Positions 33,481 through 41,483 of a stretch of 64,000 nt of DNA are shown here, in pieces; within the stretch, counting starts at the first letter, position 1; each line of letters opens with the position of its first letter. This DNA comes from an uncultured Burkholderiales bacterium (lineage in GTDB: Bacteria > Pseudomonadota > Gammaproteobacteria > Burkholderiales > Burkholderiaceae_C). The stretch is taken from contig CAIQBO010000035.1 of NCBI GenBank assembly GCA_903870145.1, positions 99,738 to 163,737 of the forward strand, given 5' to 3'. The position numbers were made by a program, and so were the translations under genes. Under the pieces are notes generated by a model that was not told the origin of the DNA, searched no databases, and saw nothing but the letters and a program-made list of their open reading frames with translations.

Positions 33481-34803
33481 TCAGGGTTTTCTTTCTTGCT
33501 GCGTGCGCTCCAACTCAGCCAGGTACTTTCGGCGTATGGCAGGAATTAAGAAAAATGGGATCAAGCCATAAAGCAATGGCACAGCAGATACAGCCAAGTG
33601 CAAATTGGCTTCTCCAAACACCCGCGTGGACAACCACCCCACCGAGGTTGGCCCTAAGCCCAACCCGGTGATGCTGATCACCATGTAATAAAGTGCTACG
33701 ACTTGACCGCGAATGGCCGCTGGCGTAATGTCCAAAAGACAGACCATGCCGGTAACGCTCATGGTACCAATGCCCACCGTGCCCAAACCCAACATCACAA
33801 AAGCCAAGAAGGCGGTGGGCATCATCAGGGCCAACACCGAACTGATCAACATGACAACAAAGCCGATCCACAGCACGCGAAATGGCGCATCGTGAAGTCC
33901 GGCCTTGCGCCAGCGATCGCACATGATGCCTGCAGTGGCCACCGTCATGGGCCCAATGGTCAGGGTCATCAAGCCATTGACCCAAGCGTAATCGCGAGGC
34001 TGCCAGTCATAACGGCGGGCGAACGCGCTGGCATTGAAACCATGGCTGTAGGCGATGATGGTCATCACGCAAATCAAAGCGAACAGACCCACGAAGGCGC
34101 CACTGTGGCGCTTGACGTGGCCTAAGCTGTCAGCAAATCCGGTGCCTGCTTGTGCGGTGTCTGCTTGCGTTTTGCGGCGCATTGGCTCCGGGATGAACAA
34201 AAAGGCGATGGCCAACAACAAGCCTGGCAAGCCAACTACAAGAAATGCAAATTGCCAAGGTTTTGTGGCACCGATCAGCGGCAAGTCGATGCTGCTCGAT
34301 GTCTTGGCCCACGTCAACACCAGCGCACCAATGAGCGAGGCAATGCCAGCGCCCAAAGAAAGTGCCGCAGAATAAACAGCGATGGGCTTGCCCCTTCGCT
34401 CGGGCGGAAAACTGTCGCCAATCATGGACATCGCACAAGGGCTGAGCGTGGCCTCTCCCACACCCACTCCCATTCGCGCAAAAAACAAATGCCAAAAGCT
34501 GCGTGCCAGACCCGAAGCAGCCGTGGCGGCAGACCAAAGGGCGATGCCTGCGGCCACAATCCATGTGCGCCGGCGCCGGTCAGCCAACCAACCTAAAGGT
34601 AAGCCCATGGTGGCGTAAAACAAAGCAAAGGCCGGGCCAATCAGATAACCCAGGTCTTCATCTTTCAATTGCAAATCAGCCTTGATGGGCTCGATCAACA
34701 ACCCCAAAATGCCGCGATCGACAAAAGAAAAAATATAAGCAATGGTCAATAAAATAACCATCGACCATGCAGTGCGAGAGGCAGGCCAAGGATGTTCGCT
34801 CAT
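33481..34803 (-). CDS. Major facilitator superfamily transporter
   Basis: This 440-residue inner-membrane carrier has 12 predicted helices. The loop 2-3 motif GLPLGWLADRRRRT is the MFS signature, and a central hydrophilic loop (MRRKTQADTAQAG region) joins the two halves. It resembles the spinster-like/aromatic-acid MFS group. Its start overlaps the VOC stop (ATGA). With the TonB receptor in the same operon it should bring a substrate or breakdown product across the inner membrane, or export one. Confidence 0.9.
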   Translation of the reverse strand: MSEHPWPASRTAWSMVILLTIAYIFSFVDRGILGLLIEPIKADLQLKDEDLGYLIGPAFALFYATMGLPLGWLADRRRRTWIVAAGIALWSAATAASGLARSFWHLFFARMGVGVGEATLSPCAMSMIGDSFPPERRGKPIAVYSAALSLGAGIASLIGALVLTWAKTSSSIDLPLIGATKPWQFAFLVVGLPGLLLAIAFLFIPEPMRRKTQADTAQAGTGFADSLGHVKRHSGAFVGLFALICVMTIIAYSHGFNASAFARRYDWQPRDYAWVNGLMTLTIGPMTVATAGIMCDRWRKAGLHDAPFRVLWIGFVVMLISSVLALMMPTAFLAFVMLGLGTVGIGTMSVTGMVCLLDITPAAIRGQVVALYYMVISITGLGLGPTSVGWLSTRVFGEANLHLAVSAVPLLYGLIPFFLIPAIRRKYLAELERTQQERKP

Positions 34804-35249
34804 GTGCTTGTCGCTCCATTGATTTTGTAGATCACCACCAAATTGTCGTCAAAGTCAACGATCCCAATTTCGCGGCCGGTGCGGCCATCTTGGGTTTTCA
34901 AAACTTCTTCATCGTAGACCGTCAGACCCAAAGCGCGTGCGCCAGCCATCACGGCATCGGGGTCTTGAATTTCCAGAACAATCGCCGAACGCCTTGGGTG
35001 CGCCAGCGTGGGTAAGGCCACGCCAGTGACTTCAGTCAATGCCATGACACGTTCTTGCGTAGCCGTTGAGAGTGCGCAAAATCGCATTTGGGCGGAACGC
35101 GGTATGTCAAATACAGGGTAGGAGTAACTCTCTGCTTTGGGCGGCAAAATGTAGGTGACCTCAAAACCCAGCACACCTTGGTAGAAGGTCAAGGCGCGTT
35201 CAAGGTTGGCCACCACATGGTTGCCCCGCTGAAAGCGAACGCCGCTCAT
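34800..35249 (-). CDS. VOC-family protein
   Basis: This is a 149-residue single glyoxalase-fold protein. RGNHVVANLERALTFYQGVLGFEVTYI opens it and LTVYDEEVLKTQDGRTGREIGIVDFDDNLVVIY closes it, the usual first and last strands, with His and Glu positioned as possible metal ligands. ATG at 35249 overlaps the reductase stop (ATGA), so a longer frame is rejected. It could be an isomerase, lyase or ring-opening dioxygenase; the fold is certain, the activity is not. Confidence 0.85.
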   Translation of the reverse strand: MSGVRFQRGNHVVANLERALTFYQGVLGFEVTYILPPKAESYSYPVFDIPRSAQMRFCALSTATQERVMALTEVTGVALPTLAHPRRSAIVLEIQDPDAVMAGARALGLTVYDEEVLKTQDGRTGREIGIVDFDDNLVVIYKINGATST

Positions 35250-36328
35250 GCCCAGTCCTTGGGTTCGCCGCGCACATCGCAAATTGCTGCGCCGCGGTTG
35301 AGCCCGGCATACATGCGGGCCAAGGCTTTGGGCATGTTCTCAAAGCCCTGCGTGATGTCATTTTTTGGCACTAACTGCCCTGACAAAATCCAACTGGCCA
35401 ACTCGTTCATCACGGACTCCCATCGGTCAATGTGGTTGTAGACAAAAAACCCTTGCATTCGGGCCTCCTTGGTGCGCAGCCGGGTGTAGTTTCGCAGAGC
35501 AAAGGGTTGCTCCAAAGCATACTCAGAAATCGAGCCACACAGCACGATGCGCGCGCGCAGGGCCAGATGGTCCAAAACGGTTGAAAGCGTCTGGCCTCCC
35601 ACATTGTCAAAATAGCAGTCAATGCCTTGCGGGCACAAGGCGGCCAAGCGCTCTGCCATGTTGTCTTTTTTGTAGTCGATGGCAGCTGTGCAGGCTTGCT
35701 CCAAAATAAGAGCACATTTTTCGGCACCACCGGCAATGCCAATGACCTCGCAGCCCACCACGTTGGCCGCTAGCTGACTGACGATGGAGCCCACGCCACC
35801 GGCAGCGCCCGACAGCACCAAGGTCTCGCCGCGCCGAGGCTCACCGCAAGCGAACAGGCCAGCGTGAGCCGACAAGCCCGTCATGCTCAATGTTTTACAA
35901 GAGAGCATGGCAGGCACGCCTTGCTGGGGCACCTTGAACATTTTTTCTTGTGCGCTCATGGCCGTGGCCTTGTAGGTCTGCCAGCCCAGTTGCCCCTGCA
36001 CCATCTGACCTTCTGCCCAATCAGGGTGGCGTGAACGAACAATCTGCGCAACGCCGCGGCCGTGGATCACATCACCAGGCTTTAAGGCGGCTTCGCCAGC
36101 CGCGCCGGTGCCCTGCATGTACATGCGCATCACCGGGGCCAAGCCCAAGTAGTGCGTCTTGAGCAGCACCTGGCCCGGGCCAGGATCTGGAATATCGCTT
36201 GTGTGCCACTCAAAGTCTGCTGGGCTCAGCTCGCCAGAGGGCTTGCGCGCCACACGCCATTGAAAGTTGCGACCTTCGTCAATGACTTTGCCTCGAGCCA
36301 GTTCGTCAAAGGAGGCTAGAAGGTTCAT
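35246..36328 (-). CDS. Zinc-independent MDR NADP-dependent oxidoreductase (CurA-like), second copy
   Basis: This 360-residue paralogue of the 9211-10212 enzyme has the VMRMYMQGT variant of the N-terminal motif, the loop SGAAGGVGSIVSQ, the KCALILEQACTAAIDYK segment and YFDNVGGQTLS. It is expected to reduce the C=C of an enone or enal with NADPH. It has an N-terminal extension compared with the other copy. It overlaps both neighbours by 4 bp. Confidence 0.88.
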   Translation of the reverse strand: MNLLASFDELARGKVIDEGRNFQWRVARKPSGELSPADFEWHTSDIPDPGPGQVLLKTHYLGLAPVMRMYMQGTGAAGEAALKPGDVIHGRGVAQIVRSRHPDWAEGQMVQGQLGWQTYKATAMSAQEKMFKVPQQGVPAMLSCKTLSMTGLSAHAGLFACGEPRRGETLVLSGAAGGVGSIVSQLAANVVGCEVIGIAGGAEKCALILEQACTAAIDYKKDNMAERLAALCPQGIDCYFDNVGGQTLSTVLDHLALRARIVLCGSISEYALEQPFALRNYTRLRTKEARMQGFFVYNHIDRWESVMNELASWILSGQLVPKNDITQGFENMPKALARMYAGLNRGAAICDVRGEPKDWA

Positions 36329-36789
36329 GCAAGCGTCTCATTGACTTCATAAAAATAACCATCCAGGTCAAAAAAGCTGGCGCCTATCATCGACTTGGGT
36401 TGGCCATTGGCGCCCGTGACTGTCCAAGCGCGTGGCTCGCAGTGCACATGCGAGCCGCCGGCACGAGCGCGATCGGTGGTGGCTCGACAATCCACTGCGG
36501 CCACCACAAAAATGGGCGCACCAAAACTGACTTGTTTGGGCACTTGCGCCGGAAATTGCTGCTTAGGCTCAAGCCACTCCAGCAAGCCAATCATGCCAAT
36601 CACATCATGCTCAGCTTGCATGATGATGAGCCGTGTTTGATCACCCTTCTTGCCTACTGCCAACTGCTCCCCGGAAAGGGTGAAAGGCACATCCATCCAG
36701 CGGCGCATGCCAAACACTGTGGCATACCACTGCGCTGCAGCGTTTGCATCGCGAACCATCAAGGTGGTGCGTTTGATAATGTCAACCAT
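36325..36789 (-). CDS. VOC-family protein
   Basis: This is a 154-residue single-module glyoxalase-fold protein. It opens IIKRTTLMVRDANAAAQWYATVFGMRRW and ends with FFDLDGYFYEVNETLA, where the final Glu is the common metal-ligand position. It differs clearly from the other two VOC proteins of the island. It starts as the CpcT/CpeT-like gene stops (TAATG) and overlaps the reductase start. A role in isomerisation or ring cleavage is possible. Confidence 0.85.
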   Translation of the reverse strand: MVDIIKRTTLMVRDANAAAQWYATVFGMRRWMDVPFTLSGEQLAVGKKGDQTRLIIMQAEHDVIGMIGLLEWLEPKQQFPAQVPKQVSFGAPIFVVAAVDCRATTDRARAGGSHVHCEPRAWTVTGANGQPKSMIGASFFDLDGYFYEVNETLA

Positions 36790-37829
36790 TACTTACTTCC
36801 TTCATAAATATGATCGGATTTTTGTGCCACGCCGGCTTGAAACCAGCCCAAGTTCATCCCTAAAGTGTGCGCATCTGCATTGGCCCAGACATAAGTCAAA
36901 GTTTTCAATGTGGCGCTGTCCATCAGGGTGAACTTGAGCACCGGCTTGCGCGTGTTTTGGTAAGTCAATGTGGCCAGTTCAATCAGGTAAGGGCTGGGGC
37001 TGCCATCTTGGAACAGCACAGGCATGCGCTGACCTTCTGAATGCATCAAGTACTTGGCTGTGAAGCTGATGTTTTTATCTTCGGGCAAAGAGCTTGGCCC
37101 CGCATTGCGAAACCACAACCAGCCTTCAAAGTAACGCGCCTTGCGACTGCGCACAGCCGTGTCGGTCCGGTTGCCCTGCAACACTTGACCGCCGGCATCT
37201 TTTGTTTGAGACAGGGATGAGTGAAAAGTCGAATTCAATGTAGACGAGTGGTAGACCACAAGGTCCTGGCCTTGCCGTAACACCTTGTCAGTACACTGCC
37301 CGGGTTGGCTGGCGCCATTGAATGTTTTCAGTGTGGCATCGTAGCGCCAATACATGGCACAAGAAATTGGCGCGGCGATCAAGTCTTCGCTTTTCAGTGC
37401 GGCCTGCTCAGCGGGTTTCAAATGCAAATTGACAAACCGCGACGGCTCTTTCAGCTCAAAGCTTTCTTGCCGAATGGCTTGCGCAGCCGTGTCAACCGTA
37501 AAACGCAGCAGGCGTTGACTTTTGATCTCTGTCCGCTCCAAGCCTGAGGACTGCTGCACATAAAAAACATGCTCGCCCAGCAGGGGCAACTTCAATGGGG
37601 CTGCCACCTCATGCACATGCGCAACCGAGTCTTGCTTGACCAAGAGCTTGACATCGGCCGCATCAATTTTTTGTTGCCAGACTTGCTCGTTGTTGTTCCA
37701 CTCGCCAGAAAACCATGTGATCAGCTGTTGCAAATCATTCGTTAAAGCCGCTTGGGCTGCGCCTGCCAGGCCCAAGCTGAAGCCAGTAGCCAGCAGCCAG
37801 AAGCGCCAAGCCACATGGATTTGGCTCAT
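36789..37829 (-). CDS. Exported CpcT/CpeT-like protein
   Basis: This 346-residue protein has a signal peptide (cleavage near A-A-Q-A). The mature part begins LTNDLQQLITWFSGEWNNNEQ, the hallmark opening of the CpcT/CpeT family. Near the middle, CAMYWRYDATLKTFNGASQPGQC matches the family's Cys-containing block, and YFEGWLWFRNAGP follows. In cyanobacteria this family handles bilin chromophores; in heterotrophs its job is unknown. It is coupled to the TonB receptor gene (ATGA overlap), so it may bind the imported ligand in the periplasm. The family call is good but remote. Confidence 0.68.
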   Translation of the reverse strand: MSQIHVAWRFWLLATGFSLGLAGAAQAALTNDLQQLITWFSGEWNNNEQVWQQKIDAADVKLLVKQDSVAHVHEVAAPLKLPLLGEHVFYVQQSSGLERTEIKSQRLLRFTVDTAAQAIRQESFELKEPSRFVNLHLKPAEQAALKSEDLIAAPISCAMYWRYDATLKTFNGASQPGQCTDKVLRQGQDLVVYHSSTLNSTFHSSLSQTKDAGGQVLQGNRTDTAVRSRKARYFEGWLWFRNAGPSSLPEDKNISFTAKYLMHSEGQRMPVLFQDGSPSPYLIELATLTYQNTRKPVLKFTLMDSATLKTLTYVWANADAHTLGMNLGWFQAGVAQKSDHIYEGSK

Positions 37830-40288
37830 ATGTCATAAGAGACAGTGGCACCGATTTGACGCAAGCGAGGTAAAAAGTCTACTGCAGTTCTGCGGTATGT
37901 CGAAGGATCTACATACCTAAAGCCATTGAGTGACGTGGCATCGTTGGTTGCATTTTTCACCCACAGATTGGCTTTCCAGCCCTTGGCACGAACGCCAGCC
38001 GAGAGGTTGACGTGGGTAAAGGGGTCAGCCCAGATCATATTTTGAATCTCGGCGTAACGGCGCGACTGGTACACCACATCAATGCGGCCAAAGGCTCTCT
38101 TGTCAGTCCCGGCAATGGGGAAGTCAACAGCCGCAGAGCCTGCAGCGGAGTGCTTGGGTGTGCGCGGCAAAGTGAAGCCAGCCGCAGACATGTTGCCACC
38201 AAAAACGGTGCCGTTGGTGATCTCTGTTCCCTCAACCACTTTGGCGTCTGTGTATGCGTAATTGGCTGCCAATGTCAACCAATCTGTGGTCCGCATCGAC
38301 AGGTCAAATTCTAGTCCCTGTGTCAAAGCCTTGCCCACATTGTTGACGATGGTGGTGGTGGCCGGTTGGCCTGTGAAAGGGCTCGTCACAGTAGACAGGT
38401 TGGACAATTGCAAGCCATCGATGTCATTTTTAAAAGCCGCGATATTAAAACCGATCTTTCCGCCGTTGAGCACCGTTTTAAAGCCCACCTCTGTAGAGTT
38501 GATTTTCTCGCCACTGTAGGAAAAAACGCTGTCGGGCAGGCCGGGGGTGGTGTTAAAGCCGCCGCTCTTGCTGCCTTTGGCATTTTGAGCGTAGAACATC
38601 ATGTCTTTGCTGGCCTTGTAGTCAACGGTAAAACGAGGTGCGAAATCTTTGAATGTCTTATCGCCATTGATGTAGCAAACTTGACCAACGACACAGGTGC
38701 CAATACTGTAACTGGCCACGCCCAAGGCGGTGCCGCCTACCTGTACCCGCTCACTGCTGGAGCGGCCTTCGGCTGAGACGCGAATGGCATTGGTCAGTTC
38801 GTATTGCACCCGACCAAAAAAGGCCTCGTTGTGCACATGCGATGCAGACTTGGGCGTCAGACCTAACGGCGCAATGATGACCTTGCCTGAAGAGTCTTTG
38901 GCGATCACACCGTTGCCGGTCTGGCCATCGCCGTCTTCTTGGTACAAAAAGCCTCCAACCATCCAAGTTAAGGGGCCTTTTTCAGCAGAGCTCAACCGAA
39001 CTTCTTGGGAGTAGTAGTTGAGCGTATCGCGGTCATAGGATGTCCATGAGGAGCCGCCCAAATACGAGGGTACAAATTGCGTGTTGTTGTAGGACTGATC
39101 TGCGCCCACATTGGCCCGCTGGCGCGTGTAAGCAGTTTGTGAAGTCAGCGTGTAGCCGTTGCTGAAATACTTGTTCATGGTCAATGATGTGCGGTCAATT
39201 TGGCGGTCTAAGCCAGCAATGTCGCCATAGGCTTGGCCAGTCTTTGGGTCGACATAGTTGGCCAAATCTTTTTCATTGCGAATGAGCGTGGTGCCGGTGA
39301 AAACCGACGCGCCACAAGGCCAACCGTTGAGCTTGGTGGACAACGATGCGGGGACGCTGGCGTCAGGCAATCCGGCTGCGTTGTTCCCAACAATGTTCAC
39401 CGTGCGACCGTTGCAAACAGCACCATTGGCGATGTTGGTTGACCCGTTCAAACTGGCCACTGCGCCGCTGGCTTGGGTTGGAATGGTCCGCAAAGTTGCG
39501 GCAAACAAGCCATCCCGGTCTCTCGACGAGTCCATTGAAAGCAGGGCATCAAAATCTTGGTTGGGCGTGAAGAAAAGTTGCATGCCCCCTGCTGAGCTGT
39601 GCTCGTAGCCAATCTTGTTGCCGGTTTGGCTGTTGGTGTATTGGCCGCCATAGGAGTAGTCTTTGACCTTTAGCCGAGCTGACAAGACTTCAGGCAAAAC
39701 GGGGAAGCTCACTGCGCCAAACAGGGTGTCCTCACCCGCGCTGGCACGCGACACAGAAACTGTGCCTTTGACGGTCTGGCTTGGTTTGGCCGTGATGTAG
39801 TTGATCGCGCCGGCATAAGTTGATCTGCCGTAGAGGGCCGACTGCGGGCCCTTGATCACCTCAACGCGCTGTGCGTCGTCAAGCGCAAGGCCCAATGTGC
39901 CGTCGCGCATGAAGATGCCGTCAATAAACACAGAAACGGGTTGAGGTGCTTCTTGGCGCAGTGCTGAAATGCCTCGAATAACGGGGCGCTCGGCAGTTCT
40001 ACCGAAGTCTGGTGAGTAACTCAAGCCAGGTGTGAACAGCGACAATTCTGTGATCGATGTGATGGCGCGGTCCTGCATGTCTTTGGCAGACAAGGCCCGA
40101 ATGGACAAAGGCACATCAATCAAACGCTCGTCCAAACGGCGTGCATTGACGACCAATGTCTCAAGAGCGCCATTGTCCGCGGCAGTTTTGTCGCCGCCTG
40201 CAGGCGCTGCCGCCGGGGCGGTCTGCGCAATGACTTGGCATGCCGCAAATGCTGTTGCGGTTAACAGGAAGGTCTTGATCAATCGCAT
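37826..40288 (-). CDS. TonB-dependent outer-membrane receptor
   Basis: This 820-residue receptor has a signal peptide (to about residue 21) and a TonB-box-like ETLVVNARR near residues 43-51. The plug domain includes VPLSIRALSAKDM, PVIRGI and EVIKGPQSALYGRS (about residues 60-170). A long 22-strand barrel ends in TVSYDI. Such receptors import large or scarce ligands using proton-motive energy. GGAGAA (40295-40300 on the complement) supports the start. It leads a seven-gene operon and has two operators upstream, the most heavily controlled promoter of the island. The ligand is unknown. Confidence 0.93.
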   Translation of the reverse strand: MRLIKTFLLTATAFAACQVIAQTAPAAAPAGGDKTAADNGALETLVVNARRLDERLIDVPLSIRALSAKDMQDRAITSITELSLFTPGLSYSPDFGRTAERPVIRGISALRQEAPQPVSVFIDGIFMRDGTLGLALDDAQRVEVIKGPQSALYGRSTYAGAINYITAKPSQTVKGTVSVSRASAGEDTLFGAVSFPVLPEVLSARLKVKDYSYGGQYTNSQTGNKIGYEHSSAGGMQLFFTPNQDFDALLSMDSSRDRDGLFAATLRTIPTQASGAVASLNGSTNIANGAVCNGRTVNIVGNNAAGLPDASVPASLSTKLNGWPCGASVFTGTTLIRNEKDLANYVDPKTGQAYGDIAGLDRQIDRTSLTMNKYFSNGYTLTSQTAYTRQRANVGADQSYNNTQFVPSYLGGSSWTSYDRDTLNYYSQEVRLSSAEKGPLTWMVGGFLYQEDGDGQTGNGVIAKDSSGKVIIAPLGLTPKSASHVHNEAFFGRVQYELTNAIRVSAEGRSSSERVQVGGTALGVASYSIGTCVVGQVCYINGDKTFKDFAPRFTVDYKASKDMMFYAQNAKGSKSGGFNTTPGLPDSVFSYSGEKINSTEVGFKTVLNGGKIGFNIAAFKNDIDGLQLSNLSTVTSPFTGQPATTTIVNNVGKALTQGLEFDLSMRTTDWLTLAANYAYTDAKVVEGTEITNGTVFGGNMSAAGFTLPRTPKHSAAGSAAVDFPIAGTDKRAFGRIDVVYQSRRYAEIQNMIWADPFTHVNLSAGVRAKGWKANLWVKNATNDATSLNGFRYVDPSTYRRTAVDFLPRLRQIGATVSYDI

Positions 40289-40325
40289 AGGGTGTTCTCC
40301 GACTGTAATTGTGTGAAAGGGCTAG

Positions 40326-40337
40326 TTGTCCGGACAA
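40326..40337. promoter_or_regulatory. Island operator 7 (TTGTCCGGACAA)
   Basis: This is a perfect copy, immediately downstream of the minus-strand -10 TATTAT, over the start site of the TonB-receptor operon. Confidence 0.85.
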
Positions 40338-40365
40338 ATAATAGCAGAATAAACAATGTTGTCCA
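40338..40365 (-). promoter_or_regulatory. Promoter of the TonB-receptor operon
   Basis: On the minus strand, -35 TGGACA (40360-40365) and -10 TATTAT (40338-40343) have a 16-bp spacer. Operator 8 covers the -35 and operator 7 abuts the -10. Confidence 0.75.
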
Positions 40366-40370
40366 TACAA
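40359..40370. promoter_or_regulatory. Island operator 8 (TTGTCCATACAA)
   Basis: This copy has two central changes from consensus but keeps both half-site ends. It lies over the -35 of the TonB-receptor promoter. It is 33 bp centre to centre from operator 7, about three helical turns, which would allow cooperative binding. Confidence 0.75.
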
Positions 40371-40505
40371 ATTTAAGGCGCGATCTGAATACGTTGCCCT
40401 TGTGCATCAGTTTCTAGGAAATGGCGATCACGCAGGTGTGTTGGCGCAAGCCCTGGAAGGCACGTGGGCTTTCTGTGCACGCCGGCGTGGCGGCGGTCAG
40501 CTATT

Positions 40506-41360
40506 TCAATAAGCCTTCGGCGGTGCCCAGGGCATTGAGCTCAGGTGCGCATGTTCAGGTGGCAGCACCGGACTGTAGGCTTGATGGAAGTCGAATGCTG
40601 CCTCATCGGCAGTCCAGACGTTGACATGGCGACCTCCGACAAAGCGAATCAAGGCCACACAGCCCCAGCGCGTGCCAAAGGGGCCATGTGGAATGCCGGG
40701 CGGGCGCCAAAAGTAGGCCCCGGCGTGCATCTCGCCGTGGGGTCCAACCAATGAGCCAGCGATCACAAAGCATTCCTCAACAATGGGGTGAGACTCGCGC
40801 GGTCCGTGCGAGCCAGGGGGCTCAGAATGCGGCAGCATCATCGACAGGAAGCTGCGCTCGCCCGTGATGGGGTCGACTCTCAGATCTTTGCGAGAGATGC
40901 CCAGATGTGCCAGTTTGACGTCGTTGACCTTCATGTCCCAGGGCATGTGCAGCACATCACGGTGCAGCAGAGGGCCAGCCACCACGGGTGCGTCAAAGCT
41001 GCCTTCGGTATGAAATTGTGGCTGGGCGTCAAAGAACGTCAGTACCACGGCCCCGCCTCGCGTTGACATCGAATGGCGTAGCGCATATTTTGGAATATGC
41101 CCGTAATGGTCGGCCTTGAAGGTCAGTCCGTTCACCTCGAGCTCACCGTCGAGCACGTAGAACTCTTCGGCCGTGTCAAGGTACTCATCGGCTTGCCGGG
41201 CCCAGCCAGGTGCATAACGGATCAAGCAGGTGCAAGCGCCGTCGTCCGGGTCGCGGCTGAGGAATTTGTATTCGGCGTCGGGGCGCGCTGCCCCTGGTGG
41301 AATGCGGCGCCAGGGGAGCATCTGCGCCTGAATAAACTCGGTTTGCGGTCGGTTTAACAT
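40506..41360 (-). CDS. Bicupin protein (DUF4437/ChrR-like cupin)
   Basis: This 284-residue protein carries two cupin domains. The first is about residues 55-110 (EYLDTAEEFYVLDGELEVNG with HSMST further on) and the second about 185-250 (HPIVEECFVIAGSLVGPHG with PPGIPHGPFG). Conserved Glu/His residues in both suggest metal binding. Such proteins may be dioxygenases, isomerases or sensors. It stands alone between the TonB-receptor operon and glcE. I saw no island operator upstream, so its regulon membership is open. Confidence 0.82.
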   Translation of the reverse strand: MLNRPQTEFIQAQMLPWRRIPPGAARPDAEYKFLSRDPDDGACTCLIRYAPGWARQADEYLDTAEEFYVLDGELEVNGLTFKADHYGHIPKYALRHSMSTRGGAVVLTFFDAQPQFHTEGSFDAPVVAGPLLHRDVLHMPWDMKVNDVKLAHLGISRKDLRVDPITGERSFLSMMLPHSEPPGSHGPRESHPIVEECFVIAGSLVGPHGEMHAGAYFWRPPGIPHGPFGTRWGCVALIRFVGGRHVNVWTADEAAFDFHQAYSPVLPPEHAHLSSMPWAPPKAY

Positions 41361-41483
41361 CAGCGGCTTTCAAATTGGAAATTCAAGCACGGCAGTTTAA
41401 TTGTCTTAACTTGGCGCAAACCTCGATCAGGACAAACAAGTTGGAATTGTCAGGTCGAGCCGACAACGGTTTAACATAGCAAA

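Noticed and set aside
40373..40511. An open frame on the minus strand, downstream of and slightly overlapping the bicupin gene, ending D-A-Q-G-Q-R-I-Q-I-A-P
   Set aside because: It reads like the tail of a real protein, but no start codon, ribosome site or recognisable domain is present. It may be a gene remnant, but this cannot be supported.
41430..41470. GGACAAACAAG and ATTGTCAGG half-site-like words upstream of the bicupin gene and glcE
   Set aside because: They do not form the GTCC-nn-ACAA palindrome, so they are not counted as a ninth operator.
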